From NCBI GenBank assembly GCA_003602595.1, contig QQRX01000015.1, positions 1 to 35,370 of the forward strand: a DNA stretch of 35,370 bases, given 5' to 3'. Below, in pieces: positions 24,726 to 33,486 of this stretch. Position 1 is the first letter of the stretch. Each line of letters opens with the position of its first letter. Under the pieces are notes generated by a model that saw nothing but the letters and a program-made list of their open reading frames with translations, ran no database searches and was not told the origin of the DNA. Both the position numbers and the translations under genes were made by a program. Source of the DNA: Candidatus Poseidoniales archaeon (GTDB lineage: Archaea; Thermoplasmatota; Poseidoniia; Poseidoniales; Thalassarchaeaceae).

Positions 24726-25934
24726 ATGGTTAGTTTTAATGAAATTATTGAAATAATTGTTATCAGCATGCGTGACGCTTTTCTTGCAGTCACTGTTTTT
24801 GTTGCTGCAATGGTTTTGTTGTTCAGTTGGTTACAATATATCACAGCAGGAAGATTTGTCGATGTAATTCGATCAAATACTAGATGGCAACCAATAATTG
24901 GCGCACTCATGGGCATAACACCAGGATGTGGTGGAGCTATTGTAATGATGCCTATGTATGCGCGTGGTTATGTTACTTATGGCACTGTAATAGCAACACT
25001 GATTGCAACATTAGGAGATGCAGCATTTGTATTAATTGGTACAGCAGTTACTGATTCATCATTTATACTTCCTGTTATTGCTGTACATCTAATTTCATTG
25101 TTTGTTGGAATTTTTTGGGGATATCTTGTTGATATCCTAAAAATTACTCCTCGTAATCCTTTAGGGAAATTTAGTTTGAATTTTCAAGATAATTTGGCAA
25201 TAGAGGTCCTTGTTGATCGGAAAAAACAAGACTCGAGAGAGGTATTCGAAGACCTAGGAAGAGAAGAAGAAAATGGTTGGGGCTACATTCTTCTTCACCA
25301 AGGATATACTATTTGGTGGGTCATAACTGCTCTAGGACTAATATTCGCAATTATGTTGTTGTTTTGGAGTGCCCAAGATGCAAATTTCGCTCTAGAAATA
25401 GATTATAATCCATTTACTTTACACGGTTTTATTACTTGGATAGGTTTGATTGGAACTTCTTTATCCATTATTCTGTATATTTCACAGAGAAATTGGATTA
25501 GTGACGATACAGAAGCATCTATTGGCGATAAATTATATTCAATGCGTGAAACATTGATTCATTCTGCGAGTGAAACTGCATTCGTTACATTTTGGGTGAT
25601 GTCTGCATATCTAATTTTTGAATTTGCCATGTTATTTTCAAATATGGACCAGAATGACCTAACATCATATGGAGATGGTTTGATTGCAGTAATTATTGCA
25701 TCATTAATTGGATTAATACCCGGATGTGGCCCCCAAATAATTGCTGTAACAGCATATACAAAGGACGTCATCTCGTTTCCGGCACTAGTAGCAAATGCCA
25801 TCAGTCAAGATGGAGATGCGCTTTTCCCATTACTAGCAAGACATCGGGTAGCGAGTTTATGGGCAACTATTCACACCACTATCCCTGCCTTAATTGTCGG
25901 CGTTGGGTTGATGTTGTTTGATATTACATTCTAA
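24726..25934 (+). CDS. Putative 10-TM heavy-metal/manganese exporter (ArsP_2 family)
   Basis: The 402-aa membrane protein has an internal two-fold repeat. The first half has GITPGCGGAIVMMPMYARGY and ATLIATLGDAAFVLI (about 63-104). The second has GLIPGCGPQIIAVTAYTKDV and ISQDGDALFPLLA (about 326-370). These PGCG and GDA motifs mark the PF11449 (ArsP_2) putative manganese/heavy-metal exporter family. The two bundles are joined by a charged loop of about 45 residues (about 150-195). GGAG stands 8 nt upstream of the ATG. It stands alone on the + strand, divergent from xdhC, and its last 45 nt overlap the convergent nucleotidyltransferase gene. The family match is good; the metal is not determined. 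Confidence 0.85.
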   Translation: MVSFNEIIEIIVISMRDAFLAVTVFVAAMVLLFSWLQYITAGRFVDVIRSNTRWQPIIGALMGITPGCGGAIVMMPMYARGYVTYGTVIATLIATLGDAAFVLIGTAVTDSSFILPVIAVHLISLFVGIFWGYLVDILKITPRNPLGKFSLNFQDNLAIEVLVDRKKQDSREVFEDLGREEENGWGYILLHQGYTIWWVITALGLIFAIMLLFWSAQDANFALEIDYNPFTLHGFITWIGLIGTSLSIILYISQRNWISDDTEASIGDKLYSMRETLIHSASETAFVTFWVMSAYLIFEFAMLFSNMDQNDLTSYGDGLIAVIIASLIGLIPGCGPQIIAVTAYTKDVISFPALVANAISQDGDALFPLLARHRVASLWATIHTTIPALIVGVGLMLFDITF

Positions 25935-26534
25935 ATTGTCCTCATTTTGTAAAGAAGAAATGAATTGGAAAAGGTTTGGAATATCTTTTTCTGTATCTAT
26001 ATTAAGATGTAAATAGTCATCCATTACTTCAAATTTTTTTGGCTTTATTATATCTCGTAGAGGCGTTGCAGGATTTTGATTTAGGATTTTTTTAACATCT
26101 AATTTTGATAGTAGTAGAGGATGTCCTCCTTTGCCATCTTTTTCAGGACAAGCGGTGTAATCCAAAGATATTAATTTTGATAATGTTGAAGAGGAAAATC
26201 CTGGTCTGTCAACTGGAACAACTAGGGCTTTGAAATCCTTCGAATAATTTTCAATAATGAAGTTTAGGCCGACTTGAAGTGAACCCGTCCTGCCGGATTC
26301 AGGATTGTTGTTAGAAATTATTTCTACCTCTTCTGTGAGGTTTTTTATTTCGGAAATTAATTCTTCCCGAGTTACAATTATTGTCGTGATATTATGATTT
26401 TTAAGTCTTTTAACTAAAAAATTAATTAAAATATCATTATTTATTTTTAATAATGATTTTGGCTTACCCAATCTCTGACTTTTACCAGCTGCCAATATGA
26501 CTGAAAAAATTGTTTCGTCCTTTGATGGTATCAT
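25890..26534 (-). CDS. MobA-like molybdenum cofactor nucleotidyltransferase (MocA type)
   Basis: The 214-aa NTP-transferase-3 protein probably adds CMP (or GMP) to molybdopterin. Motifs: FSVILAAGKSQRLGKPKSLL (10-29, nucleotide binding), ESGRTGSLQVGL, VVPVDRPGF (metal-binding Asp), KGGHPLLLSK and LNIDTEKDIPNL. These fit the MocA/CoxI-associated branch, whose CMP form is used by the xanthine dehydrogenase family such as the one nearby. The C-terminal ~15 residues are read antisense to the exporter end, so they may be a recent extension. It starts 21 nt after the antiporter stop. General sugar-nucleotide transferase is a less likely alternative. Confidence 0.88.
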   Translation of the reverse strand: MIPSKDETIFSVILAAGKSQRLGKPKSLLKINNDILINFLVKRLKNHNITTIIVTREELISEIKNLTEEVEIISNNNPESGRTGSLQVGLNFIIENYSKDFKALVVPVDRPGFSSSTLSKLISLDYTACPEKDGKGGHPLLLSKLDVKKILNQNPATPLRDIIKPKKFEVMDDYLHLNIDTEKDIPNLFQFISSLQNEDNLECNIKQHQPNADN

Positions 26535-26555
26535 AAAATCACTAATTATCCATAT

Positions 26556-27488
26556 TTAACTAAATAACAAAGCCATATATGCTAGATAACCAAAAACCAT
26601 ACCAAATCCCAATCTTCTCCCTATTCCTCTGTTATTTAGTAACATCCCACATACCAATCCAGATGAAAGTAATAACAACCAAATATCTCTCTCAGCGTAA
26701 GTTGACGAAACTAAGATTCCTCCACTAACTATTGAAGCGATTCCTAGGATTCCTAAAATATTCATAACATTAGAACCTAACACATTACCAAGAGCCACTC
26801 CTCCATGCCCTCTTAAAGCTGAAATTACAGTGACTGCAAACTCAGGAAGTGATGTGCCAAGTGCGACTATAGTTAATCCAACTACTGATTCAGAAATACC
26901 ATATTTATCCATTACACCAGTTACTCCGGACATCAATAAGTCTGCACCTAACCATACCATTATACCTCCTCCAACCAATACCAAAATAGCGAAAGAAAGA
27001 TACTGAGAAATGACTGAATCTTCATTTTCTGAAGTTACATCGTAATCTTTAGTACGATTGTATGAGTAAACATAAAAGCTAATTAAGAAAATAATCATTA
27101 ATACGCCTAAAAATTGTGAAATTGAGCCAAATAGTGTTGCTCCAACTAGAATCAGTGAAGCAGCCAATACTGCTACTGCATCTCTTCTTATTCCCTTCCC
27201 GGGATATTCAGAAGCACCCAATAGTGCTGCTGAACCTAATACCAACATCACATTTGAGATATTAGAGCCAATTATTCCTCCAATCGCAATATCATCTCCA
27301 CCTTCTGTATTTAGTGCTTCTAAGACAACGGCTAATTCTGGCAATGATGTGCCTAATGCAACAATGGTAAATCCTATTAAAAGTGGAGGTACTTGGAATT
27401 TATTAGCTAATGAGACTGCTCCCTGGACGAATCCTTCTGCACCTAGAATCAAAAGAGTGAATCCTAGGATCACATATAGTTCGTCCAT
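26556..27488 (-). CDS. Ca2+/cation antiporter, YrbG-like CaCA family
   Basis: The 310-aa protein has about ten TM helices and two inverted alpha repeats: IVALGTSLPELAVVLEAL with GGIIGSNISNVMLVLG (about 42-84), and TIVALGTSLPEFAVTVISAL with GNVLGSNVMNILGILG (about 205-248). The GTSLPE and GSN residues bind the cation in the CaCA family. It exchanges Ca2+ or a similar cation for Na+ or H+ across the membrane. The length matches YrbG and archaeal NCX_Mj. It lies between the E1 fusion (38 nt upstream) and the nucleotidyltransferase, with no obvious functional link to either. Confidence 0.94.
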   Translation of the reverse strand: MDELYVILGFTLLILGAEGFVQGAVSLANKFQVPPLLIGFTIVALGTSLPELAVVLEALNTEGGDDIAIGGIIGSNISNVMLVLGSAALLGASEYPGKGIRRDAVAVLAASLILVGATLFGSISQFLGVLMIIFLISFYVYSYNRTKDYDVTSENEDSVISQYLSFAILVLVGGGIMVWLGADLLMSGVTGVMDKYGISESVVGLTIVALGTSLPEFAVTVISALRGHGGVALGNVLGSNVMNILGILGIASIVSGGILVSSTYAERDIWLLLLSSGLVCGMLLNNRGIGRRLGFGMVFGYLAYMALLFS

Positions 27489-27526
27489 ACAGACGCATGC
27501 GCGAAGGCATCATTCAAGACTATTTG

Positions 27527-30391
27527 CTAATTATCATTACATAGTTGCTTAATATGCCTAACAACTAAATCTGAGGTAGGTATAGTGTAATCTTCTAGAG
27601 GAGGAGAAAAGGGAACTGGAGTATCTAGTGCACCTATTACTACGGGAGGATTTTCTAAATTCCAAAATGCTTCTTCGATAATCCTACTAGAAATTGTATG
27701 TGCCAAACCACCCATCCACTGAGATTCTTGTAGTATTATTAACCTAGATGTTCTGTTGACAGATTTGATACAAGTTTCGGCATCAAATGGGAGTAGTGTA
27801 CGAAGGTCAATAACCTCCACTTCCAAACCATCTTGAGAAACTTTTTCGGCTGCATCAAGGGCAACATGAACCATAGCACCCCATGTCACAATTGTTATTT
27901 CCCTTCCTCCTCTGATTACTTTTGCCTTACCGATTGAATTTTGACCTTCTGAAATTCTTTTGTGAACAGATTTTGTATCTACTAATTGGTTTATGTTGTT
28001 ACCCCAACCAGTCGTTCCTCCTCTTAGTCCATAGAGTCCTAAATGCTCTAGAAAAATCACAGGATCAGGTAAAGAATGACTTTCAATTAACATATCAAAA
28101 GCGTCCTGAGGAGTACTAGGAAATACTACAATTAAACCAGGATCATTGATGAACCATGATTCAATTATATTTGCATGAAATGGTCCACTACGGGTTTTTC
28201 CACCTAATGGGATTCGAATTGTAAGGGGCACATTAGCACCCCATCTCCACCTTAATTGGGCTGCGTTATTTACTAAAGCGTTCATAGCCAATGCGGCGAA
28301 ACCTCCGAATTGTATTTCAGCTACAGGGCACATACCTCCCAATGCAGCACCAGTTGCTGAATTGATAATTATAGATTCAGAAAGAGGCATGTCGAGTAAT
28401 TTATCAGAATGTCCTTTTGCTTTTAATGATAAATTCATTCCGAAGGCGCCAGCAATTTCCATATCTTCTCCCATAAATACGATTTTATCGCCATATTTGT
28501 CCGCTAATACTACCATAGCATTTTGAATTGCCCTACTAAATGTCCATGAATTGGAGGCATTTGAGAATTCTAAAGCCTGTTCTCCAGGTTTCAGAGGTTG
28601 ATCAGAAGCTATACTACTTGAATTGATTCTATTTATTTGTTGAGAATGGGTTGTAGCATCATGTAAAGAAGTTATTCCTTGAGTCACACTGTTCCCCTCT
28701 GGCCACGGCATTTCTTCCATAATCTTTCTAGAAGAATCTACATATTTTTTCTCTTCTTCCTGTATCTTTGATAGGGTTTTGTTACTGACTCCTAATTCTA
28801 TTAATTTATCATTATGAGTCGCTAATGGATCTTTTGAGGACCAGTAAGTTAGAAGTTCTCTGGAAACATAACCAGGAGGATTTCCCGAAGCTGCTCCTAG
28901 GTATAAGTCATCATGATGGTGTGCATGTCCACAGCCGCGCATTGTTTCAACATGTATCAGAGTCGCACCGCCACCATTCAATGAAAACTCTCTTGCAACA
29001 GCAGTTGAAGCAAAAAAGGCAGAAGGATCAGAACCATCTATTGACCAAGATGGGATTCCCATTGCATAACCTTTGTCACCATAAGTCTCTGCACCGGACT
29101 GTCCCGCAGTAAATGTGTCAAGTGCGATTTGATTATTCTGTATCATGTAAGATATTGGCAATCCTCTAGCTCCTGCAAAATTCATAGCTTCCCAAAATTC
29201 ACCACTACTGCTACAACCTTCTCCCACAGGGGCTAAGTGGAAACGATTTTTTCTCAACCGTGCTGAAGCCAGTGCTATTCCGGTTGTAGTGGCACTTGCA
29301 ATTGGCAAAGGGGCTGTCGGTGGTAAAATTCCTTTTTCCCAGTTTCCTATGTGTAAATCACGCCCTCCGGCGCCAGAAATACCACCATCCATGTAAGATT
29401 CTGATTTACCCATTTGGGCTGCGAAAATCTCAGAAGGAGTCTGTCCCATTGCCAAAGCCAATCCGGTATCTCTAATCATAGGGGCGATTATGTCTGGTTG
29501 TCCAGAATTATTTGAATCTAAAGAGTCGTGTCCTTTGAGAGCAGAGGCGCAAGCAACAACTGCTTCTTGCCATGTTGAACGGAAGCCTTTTCCTGTGAAA
29601 CTATTTCCGTCAGGAGTAGAAATTCCATTTGTATAAAGATCTTTTAGATGTTCATCGAGAATACGAGTCCTTATCATCCATCTTTGCCAGTCAAGTCTTT
29701 GATCTAAAGTTACAGATTGCGAATATGCAATTCGCCTTAAACAGAGTGAGATATCAATTAATAGCCTTGAAGCACGTCTGCCAAGGAATAGTTCTCCATC
29801 CCTTCTAGGGATTATTTCGGCTTTAGTTAAATGAGAAAGATCTGGAGAAAATAATCTCTCTTTAAGGGAAATATCAATCGAATTAACAAATGATTTGGAA
29901 AAATCATGAAAGGAATGCCCATCGAATGATGAAGGAATTTTCGTAGAGTCCCATAATGAAGAAATAAATGTCAGATGGCCATCATGCCTTTCCGCAATAA
30001 ATCGTAATAATTCACGTCTTACATCTACTGATTTTAGATTTTTTGAAAAAATTAAAGGAGCAGGGGGTGACCAATATTTGCCCCAAAGAGTAGGTAGATT
30101 AGTTTGTACCGATTCATTAGAATAATCTACATCCTCCTTAACATGTTTACTATTTCGGCGAGATGCTTCACGAATCAAGTCATTTGCAGATACATTAATT
30201 GGTCTTTCCCATATTTTCACAGTTCTATTTCTTCCTTGTCCAGTGTTTGATCTATCTAGAGTCACTCTAGCCCTGTGTCCGCATTCTTCACATTGTCTAT
30301 CGAGTCTTGTAGTGTTGTAATTACGTGTTTTCCATATCTGATGATGCATACAATTGGGACATCTCCAAACTCCGTTCCTTGCTATTACCAT
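27527..30391 (-). CDS. Zinc ribbon fused to E1 alpha/beta of a 2-oxoacid dehydrogenase complex
   Basis: The 954-aa protein begins with a CPNC-x19-CEEC zinc ribbon (C11, C14, C34, C37), then a basic linker. A thiamine-diphosphate E1 alpha domain follows with GEGCSSSGEFWEAMNFAG and IQNNQIALDT (about 385-415, the ThDP/Mg motif, normally GDG...NN). The E1 beta domain (about 610-954) has VFMGEDMEIAGAFGMN, PLSESIIINSATGAALGG, SGPFHANIIESWF with the active-site His, and a C-terminal transketolase-type domain VEVIDLRTLLPFD. Alpha-beta fusion in one chain occurs in some branched-chain (2-oxoisovalerate) dehydrogenases, the best guess here. No E2 or E3 is in the window. Start: TTG 30421 is in frame, but ATG 30391 follows GAGGG. 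I know of no standard E1 with an N-terminal zinc ribbon. Confidence 0.88.
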   Translation of the reverse strand: MVIARNGVWRCPNCMHHQIWKTRNYNTTRLDRQCEECGHRARVTLDRSNTGQGRNRTVKIWERPINVSANDLIREASRRNSKHVKEDVDYSNESVQTNLPTLWGKYWSPPAPLIFSKNLKSVDVRRELLRFIAERHDGHLTFISSLWDSTKIPSSFDGHSFHDFSKSFVNSIDISLKERLFSPDLSHLTKAEIIPRRDGELFLGRRASRLLIDISLCLRRIAYSQSVTLDQRLDWQRWMIRTRILDEHLKDLYTNGISTPDGNSFTGKGFRSTWQEAVVACASALKGHDSLDSNNSGQPDIIAPMIRDTGLALAMGQTPSEIFAAQMGKSESYMDGGISGAGGRDLHIGNWEKGILPPTAPLPIASATTTGIALASARLRKNRFHLAPVGEGCSSSGEFWEAMNFAGARGLPISYMIQNNQIALDTFTAGQSGAETYGDKGYAMGIPSWSIDGSDPSAFFASTAVAREFSLNGGGATLIHVETMRGCGHAHHHDDLYLGAASGNPPGYVSRELLTYWSSKDPLATHNDKLIELGVSNKTLSKIQEEEKKYVDSSRKIMEEMPWPEGNSVTQGITSLHDATTHSQQINRINSSSIASDQPLKPGEQALEFSNASNSWTFSRAIQNAMVVLADKYGDKIVFMGEDMEIAGAFGMNLSLKAKGHSDKLLDMPLSESIIINSATGAALGGMCPVAEIQFGGFAALAMNALVNNAAQLRWRWGANVPLTIRIPLGGKTRSGPFHANIIESWFINDPGLIVVFPSTPQDAFDMLIESHSLPDPVIFLEHLGLYGLRGGTTGWGNNINQLVDTKSVHKRISEGQNSIGKAKVIRGGREITIVTWGAMVHVALDAAEKVSQDGLEVEVIDLRTLLPFDAETCIKSVNRTSRLIILQESQWMGGLAHTISSRIIEEAFWNLENPPVVIGALDTPVPFSPPLEDYTIPTSDLVVRHIKQLCNDN

Positions 30392-30421
30392 ATTCCCTCG
30401 GAAAGGGTATTCATACAACAA

Positions 30422-30547
30422 ATGTTCGGTTAACTAAGTACTATAATACCTTATATTAGATTTATTTCCATAAATACCAGGATAAATAATACATATAAAT
30501 AAGAAATACCACAAATAAATGTTAACTGTTAATAATAAATACCACAA
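30422..30547. promoter_or_regulatory. AT-rich promoter region of the E1 fusion with three spaced AAATACCA repeats
   Basis: The core AAATACCA starts at 30472, 30504 and 30537 (steps of 32 and 33 nt); the last two copies extend to AAATACCACAA. GTTAAC occurs at 30429-30434 and 30521-30526. TATA-like sequences on the minus strand lie at 30451-30460 (TCTAATATAA) and 30441-30450, at a suitable distance from ATG 30391. Spacing near three helical turns would put a bound protein on one face. Repeats are seen; binding is inferred. Confidence 0.4.
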
Positions 30548-31666
30548 TTAATACTTCCTAACAGATGAATCTACAGTATCTGACCAATTTAAAATTCCGC
30601 CCTTTAGATTTAAGATTCTATTAGCATGTCCCGCTTCGATAAGAAATCTCTGTACTGCTGCAGATCTAACTCCTGATCTACAGTATATTACAATATCTCT
30701 GTCTGATGGTATTTCTTGAATTCTATTTGGTATTTCAGTATGGACAATTGTTAAATTAGTACCTTCTATTTTTGAAATTATTTCTTCATCAGGTCGCCTG
30801 ACATCAAGCAGAAATGGTTTCCAATTATCTGTATTTATTTTATCCATATACTCGAGAGGAGTTATGTCACCAAAAGAAGAATTACTCATACAATATTCTG
30901 ATTCCAAAGAGAGCTCAGATATTAACCCCCTAGACGTATTCGCTTCAAATTTCAATATTCTGGAAGACATTGAGAGCGCATTAAAAAGGAGTAATTTGCC
31001 GGAGAGGATATTGCCCATTCCAAGTATTATTTTTATTGCTTCAGCGGCCTGTATGGAACCTATTATCCCTGGTAGAATTCCTAAAACCCCTGCTTCTGCA
31101 CAATTTGGTGCAAATTCTAAAGGAGGAGGTTTTGGGAATATATCTCTATAATTTAATCCATGGGAAGAATTGAATGTGGAAACTTGGCCTTCAAATTGAT
31201 GAATACTAGCAAAAATCCAAACTTTATTTAAAATTTCACATGCATCATTTATCAAGTATCTAGTTTGAAAATTGTCTGTTCCATCAACAATTATATCGAA
31301 TTGTTTTATTAAATCTAATGCATTTTCAATATTCAATCGTGAATTAAAAGTTCTCACGGTTATCTCAGGATTTAGATCCAATAATCTCCTCTTTGCCGAA
31401 TCGACTTTGAATTCACCTAAATTTGCATTACTATGAATTACTTGTCTTTGAAGGTTTGAAACATCTACCTTATCGTCATCAATTATGCCAATATTACCTA
31501 ATCCTGCAGCTGCTAAGTATAGTAGACAAGGAGAGCCAAGTCCTCCCGCGCCAACTACTAAAACTGAAGAGTTTTTGAGTTTTATTTGACCTTTCATACC
31601 TACTTGTGGTAATGAAAGATGTCGTGCATATCGTTCTAATTCAGAATTAGATAATTCTTCATGCAT
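30548..31666 (-). CDS. moeB: MoeB/ThiF-type adenylyltransferase fused to rhodanese (MOCS3/MoeZ-like)
   Basis: The 372-aa enzyme activates the C-terminus of a ubiquitin-like sulfur carrier (MoaD, ThiS or SAMP) and passes sulfur to it. The E1-like domain has VLVVGAGGLGSPCLLYLAAAG (36-55), NLQRQVIH, DGTDNFQTRYLIND and APNCAEAGVLGILPG (C189). The C-terminal rhodanese domain (about 265-365) has active-site loop IVIYCRSGVRSAAV with C329. The paired CxxC zinc motifs of E. coli MoeB are not visible, as in some MoeZ-like proteins. GGAG lies 4 nt before the ATG. It could serve Mo cofactor synthesis for the hydroxylase downstream, tRNA thiolation, or both. No sulfur carrier is in the window. Confidence 0.92.
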   Translation of the reverse strand: MHEELSNSELERYARHLSLPQVGMKGQIKLKNSSVLVVGAGGLGSPCLLYLAAAGLGNIGIIDDDKVDVSNLQRQVIHSNANLGEFKVDSAKRRLLDLNPEITVRTFNSRLNIENALDLIKQFDIIVDGTDNFQTRYLINDACEILNKVWIFASIHQFEGQVSTFNSSHGLNYRDIFPKPPPLEFAPNCAEAGVLGILPGIIGSIQAAEAIKIILGMGNILSGKLLLFNALSMSSRILKFEANTSRGLISELSLESEYCMSNSSFGDITPLEYMDKINTDNWKPFLLDVRRPDEEIISKIEGTNLTIVHTEIPNRIQEIPSDRDIVIYCRSGVRSAAVQRFLIEAGHANRILNLKGGILNWSDTVDSSVRKY

Positions 31667-31720
31667 GACTCTCCGAAGAGTACCCCAAACAAGTGTTCTT
31701 CGGTCATAATTAGGAATTTA

Positions 31721-32098
31721 TTAGATAATGAACAGTCTAACAGCAGCAACAGTCCAACCAAATCTTCCCCAAAATCTTGTAAATATTTGAGCACTTCTAG
31801 GATTTATCTCGAAACCAAAAAAACTCTTGAGTAGTCTTGTAATGAAATTCTGCTCAGTTGCATTATCGGGCCTTGGAACTTGTCTGAAATAACGTTCAAT
31901 ATCAGTAAGTATACAATATCCATCACGGAAAAACCATAATATTTCTGTTAATCCATATAGTATTAAAACTCCCCACCACATCCATTCATATGGCCCAATC
32001 CACATAAAACCACAGAAAAAAGTGACAAAAACATGAGTTATATAAAATAATTCAGCAAATCTCTTGTTCGTCCAACTTACTTCTACTGAAGTTTGCAA
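31721..32098 (-). CDS. Small membrane protein, possibly DUF2784-like
   Basis: The 125-aa protein has three or so hydrophobic segments (about 14-36, 38-58, 108-124) and a basic loop. The segment YCILTDIERYFRQ recalls the CPLTPLE motif of DUF2784 proteins, but the match is weak and I do not assign a function. It starts with TTG, supported by a close AGGTGA site. The next in-frame Met would remove the first TM helix. The gene follows trxB by 9 nt, so it is co-transcribed with it. Confidence 0.65.
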   Translation of the reverse strand: MQTSVEVSWTNKRFAELFYITHVFVTFFCGFMWIGPYEWMWWGVLILYGLTEILWFFRDGYCILTDIERYFRQVPRPDNATEQNFITRLLKSFFGFEINPRSAQIFTRFWGRFGWTVAAVRLFII

Positions 32099-32102
32099 GA
32101 AA

Positions 32103-32108
32103 TCACCT
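32103..32108 (-). promoter_or_regulatory. Ribosome-binding site AGGTGA supporting a TTG start
   Basis: On the minus strand AGGTGA lies 4 nt upstream of TTG 32098 and overlaps the last base of trxB. It is the reason for accepting a TTG start for the small membrane protein. Confidence 0.55.
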
Positions 32109-33037
32109 TAATGCTGGTCTTCTAACCATTTTTCCGTATCTATTGCTGCCTGACATCCCATGCCAGCTGCAGTGATTGCCTGTCTATATCGAGTATCAAC
32201 TACGTCTCCTGCAGCAAATATTCCAGGAACACTAGTCATGGTGTGAATATTTGGAATTATATATCCTGATTCATCAGTTTCAACTTGATTTTCTAAAAAT
32301 TTAGTTATTGGCTTATGGCCTATGGCAATAAAAGCTCCTGTACAAGAGATTTCTTCTTCACTATTATCTCTTGAATCTTGAAGTATTGCGCCAATGATAC
32401 CATTTTCATCGGAAAGCCATTTTTTGATAGTTTTAAATGTCTTGATCTCAATTTTTGGATTATTTAGAGCCCTTTCATACATTACTTTTGAGGCCTTAAA
32501 AACGTCTCTTCGATGAATAATTGTTACTTTACTGGCAAATCTAGTCAAGAATGTCGCCTCTTCCATTGCAGAATCTCCTCCTCCAATGACCAATACTTCT
32601 TCGTCTCGAAAAAAGGCACCATCACAAGTCGCACAAGTACTTATTCCTCTTCCTTTTTGTTCTTCTTCACCTTCTGCTCCTAACCAAATAGACTCAGCTC
32701 CAGTACAGATAATGATTGAACGTGATAAAAATAATTCACCCTCAACCCATACCTTGAATGGTTGTTCAGAAAAATCAACACGCTCAACATTTTTATCATG
32801 TACTTCTAGTCCAAATCTTTCAGATTGTTCGCGTAATTGTAACATCATTTCTGGGCCGCCGATTCCCTCGGGATAACCGGGGAAATTTTCTATATCCGAA
32901 GTGAGCATTAATTGCCCTCCGGACATATAGCCTGCAAACATTAGTGGTTCAAGTAATGCTCTTGCTGTGTAGAGTCCTGCTGTATATCCCGCTGGCCCAG
33001 AACCTATGATAATTACATTACGCACCTCATCTTCCAT
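32108..33037 (-). CDS. trxB: Thioredoxin reductase
   Basis: The 309-aa low-molecular-weight flavoprotein moves electrons from NAD(P)H through FAD to thioredoxin. FAD motif IIIGSGPAGYTAGLYTARA (10-28), GGQLMLTSDIENFPGYPEGI, redox-active C135-C138 in STCATCDGAFF, NAD(P) motif VIGGGDSAMEEATFL, IIHRR and C-terminal FAAGDVVDTRYRQAITAAGM with GCQAA. IIHRR retains the Arg pair that typically selects NADPH. No thioredoxin gene is adjacent. FAD need links it loosely to the riboflavin genes just upstream. Confidence 0.96.
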   Translation of the reverse strand: MEDEVRNVIIIGSGPAGYTAGLYTARALLEPLMFAGYMSGGQLMLTSDIENFPGYPEGIGGPEMMLQLREQSERFGLEVHDKNVERVDFSEQPFKVWVEGELFLSRSIIICTGAESIWLGAEGEEEQKGRGISTCATCDGAFFRDEEVLVIGGGDSAMEEATFLTRFASKVTIIHRRDVFKASKVMYERALNNPKIEIKTFKTIKKWLSDENGIIGAILQDSRDNSEEEISCTGAFIAIGHKPITKFLENQVETDESGYIIPNIHTMTSVPGIFAAGDVVDTRYRQAITAAGMGCQAAIDTEKWLEDQH

Positions 33038-33082
33038 ATGCCATCCAACAAGGGATGTGTTTTGAATATTAACTTAAAAATA

Positions 33083-33478
33083 TTAATTTTTCATTTTAGT
33101 TATAGCATTTACTGCTGCTCTTGAATGTGGTTCTATTCTTGGCTGAATATGCTCTTTTTTTGCCCCAGGGCCGATTATCCCAAGGCCTATGGGAATATTA
33201 TATTTTAACTGCAAACTGATTATTGAACTTATTACAGCTTGACCCATCACTGCTCCGTGTTGAGTTTTTCCTTCTTCAATTATTCCTAGAGTAACTATTC
33301 CTTCTAGATTGTTCTCGGTAATCATTCTATTAATGGCAAGTGGGATTTCCATTACTCCGGGAACCCATTTTATAACAGATATTTCAAAACCATTAGAAAT
33401 TGATTGTTCAGTGGCATAATGTAACATGCTTTCCATTTCTTCTTTATGAAAAGAAGTACAAATTATGCCTATTTTCAT
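33083..33478 (-). CDS. ribH: 6,7-dimethyl-8-ribityllumazine synthase
   Basis: The 131-aa enzyme condenses DHBP with the ribitylaminouracil to lumazine, the penultimate riboflavin step. Visible: KIGIICTSFHKEEM, WVPGVMEIPLAINRM (substrate loop, usually GAFEIP), LGIIEEGKTQHGAVMG with the catalytic His, and PIGLGIIGP. It is short, as archaeal members are. Two starts compete: ATG 33490 overlaps the ribE stop (ATGA), and ATG 33478 has GAGGGAG 4 nt upstream and gives MKIGIIC; the latter is chosen. It is the last gene of the ribB-ribL-ribE-ribH run. Confidence 0.93.
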   Translation of the reverse strand: MKIGIICTSFHKEEMESMLHYATEQSISNGFEISVIKWVPGVMEIPLAINRMITENNLEGIVTLGIIEEGKTQHGAVMGQAVISSIISLQLKYNIPIGLGIIGPGAKKEHIQPRIEPHSRAAVNAITKMKN

Positions 33479-33486
33479 TTTCTCCC

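Noticed and set aside
27494-27501. Palindrome CGCATGCG upstream of the antiporter
   Set aside because: Only 8 bp, not repeated nearby; probably chance.
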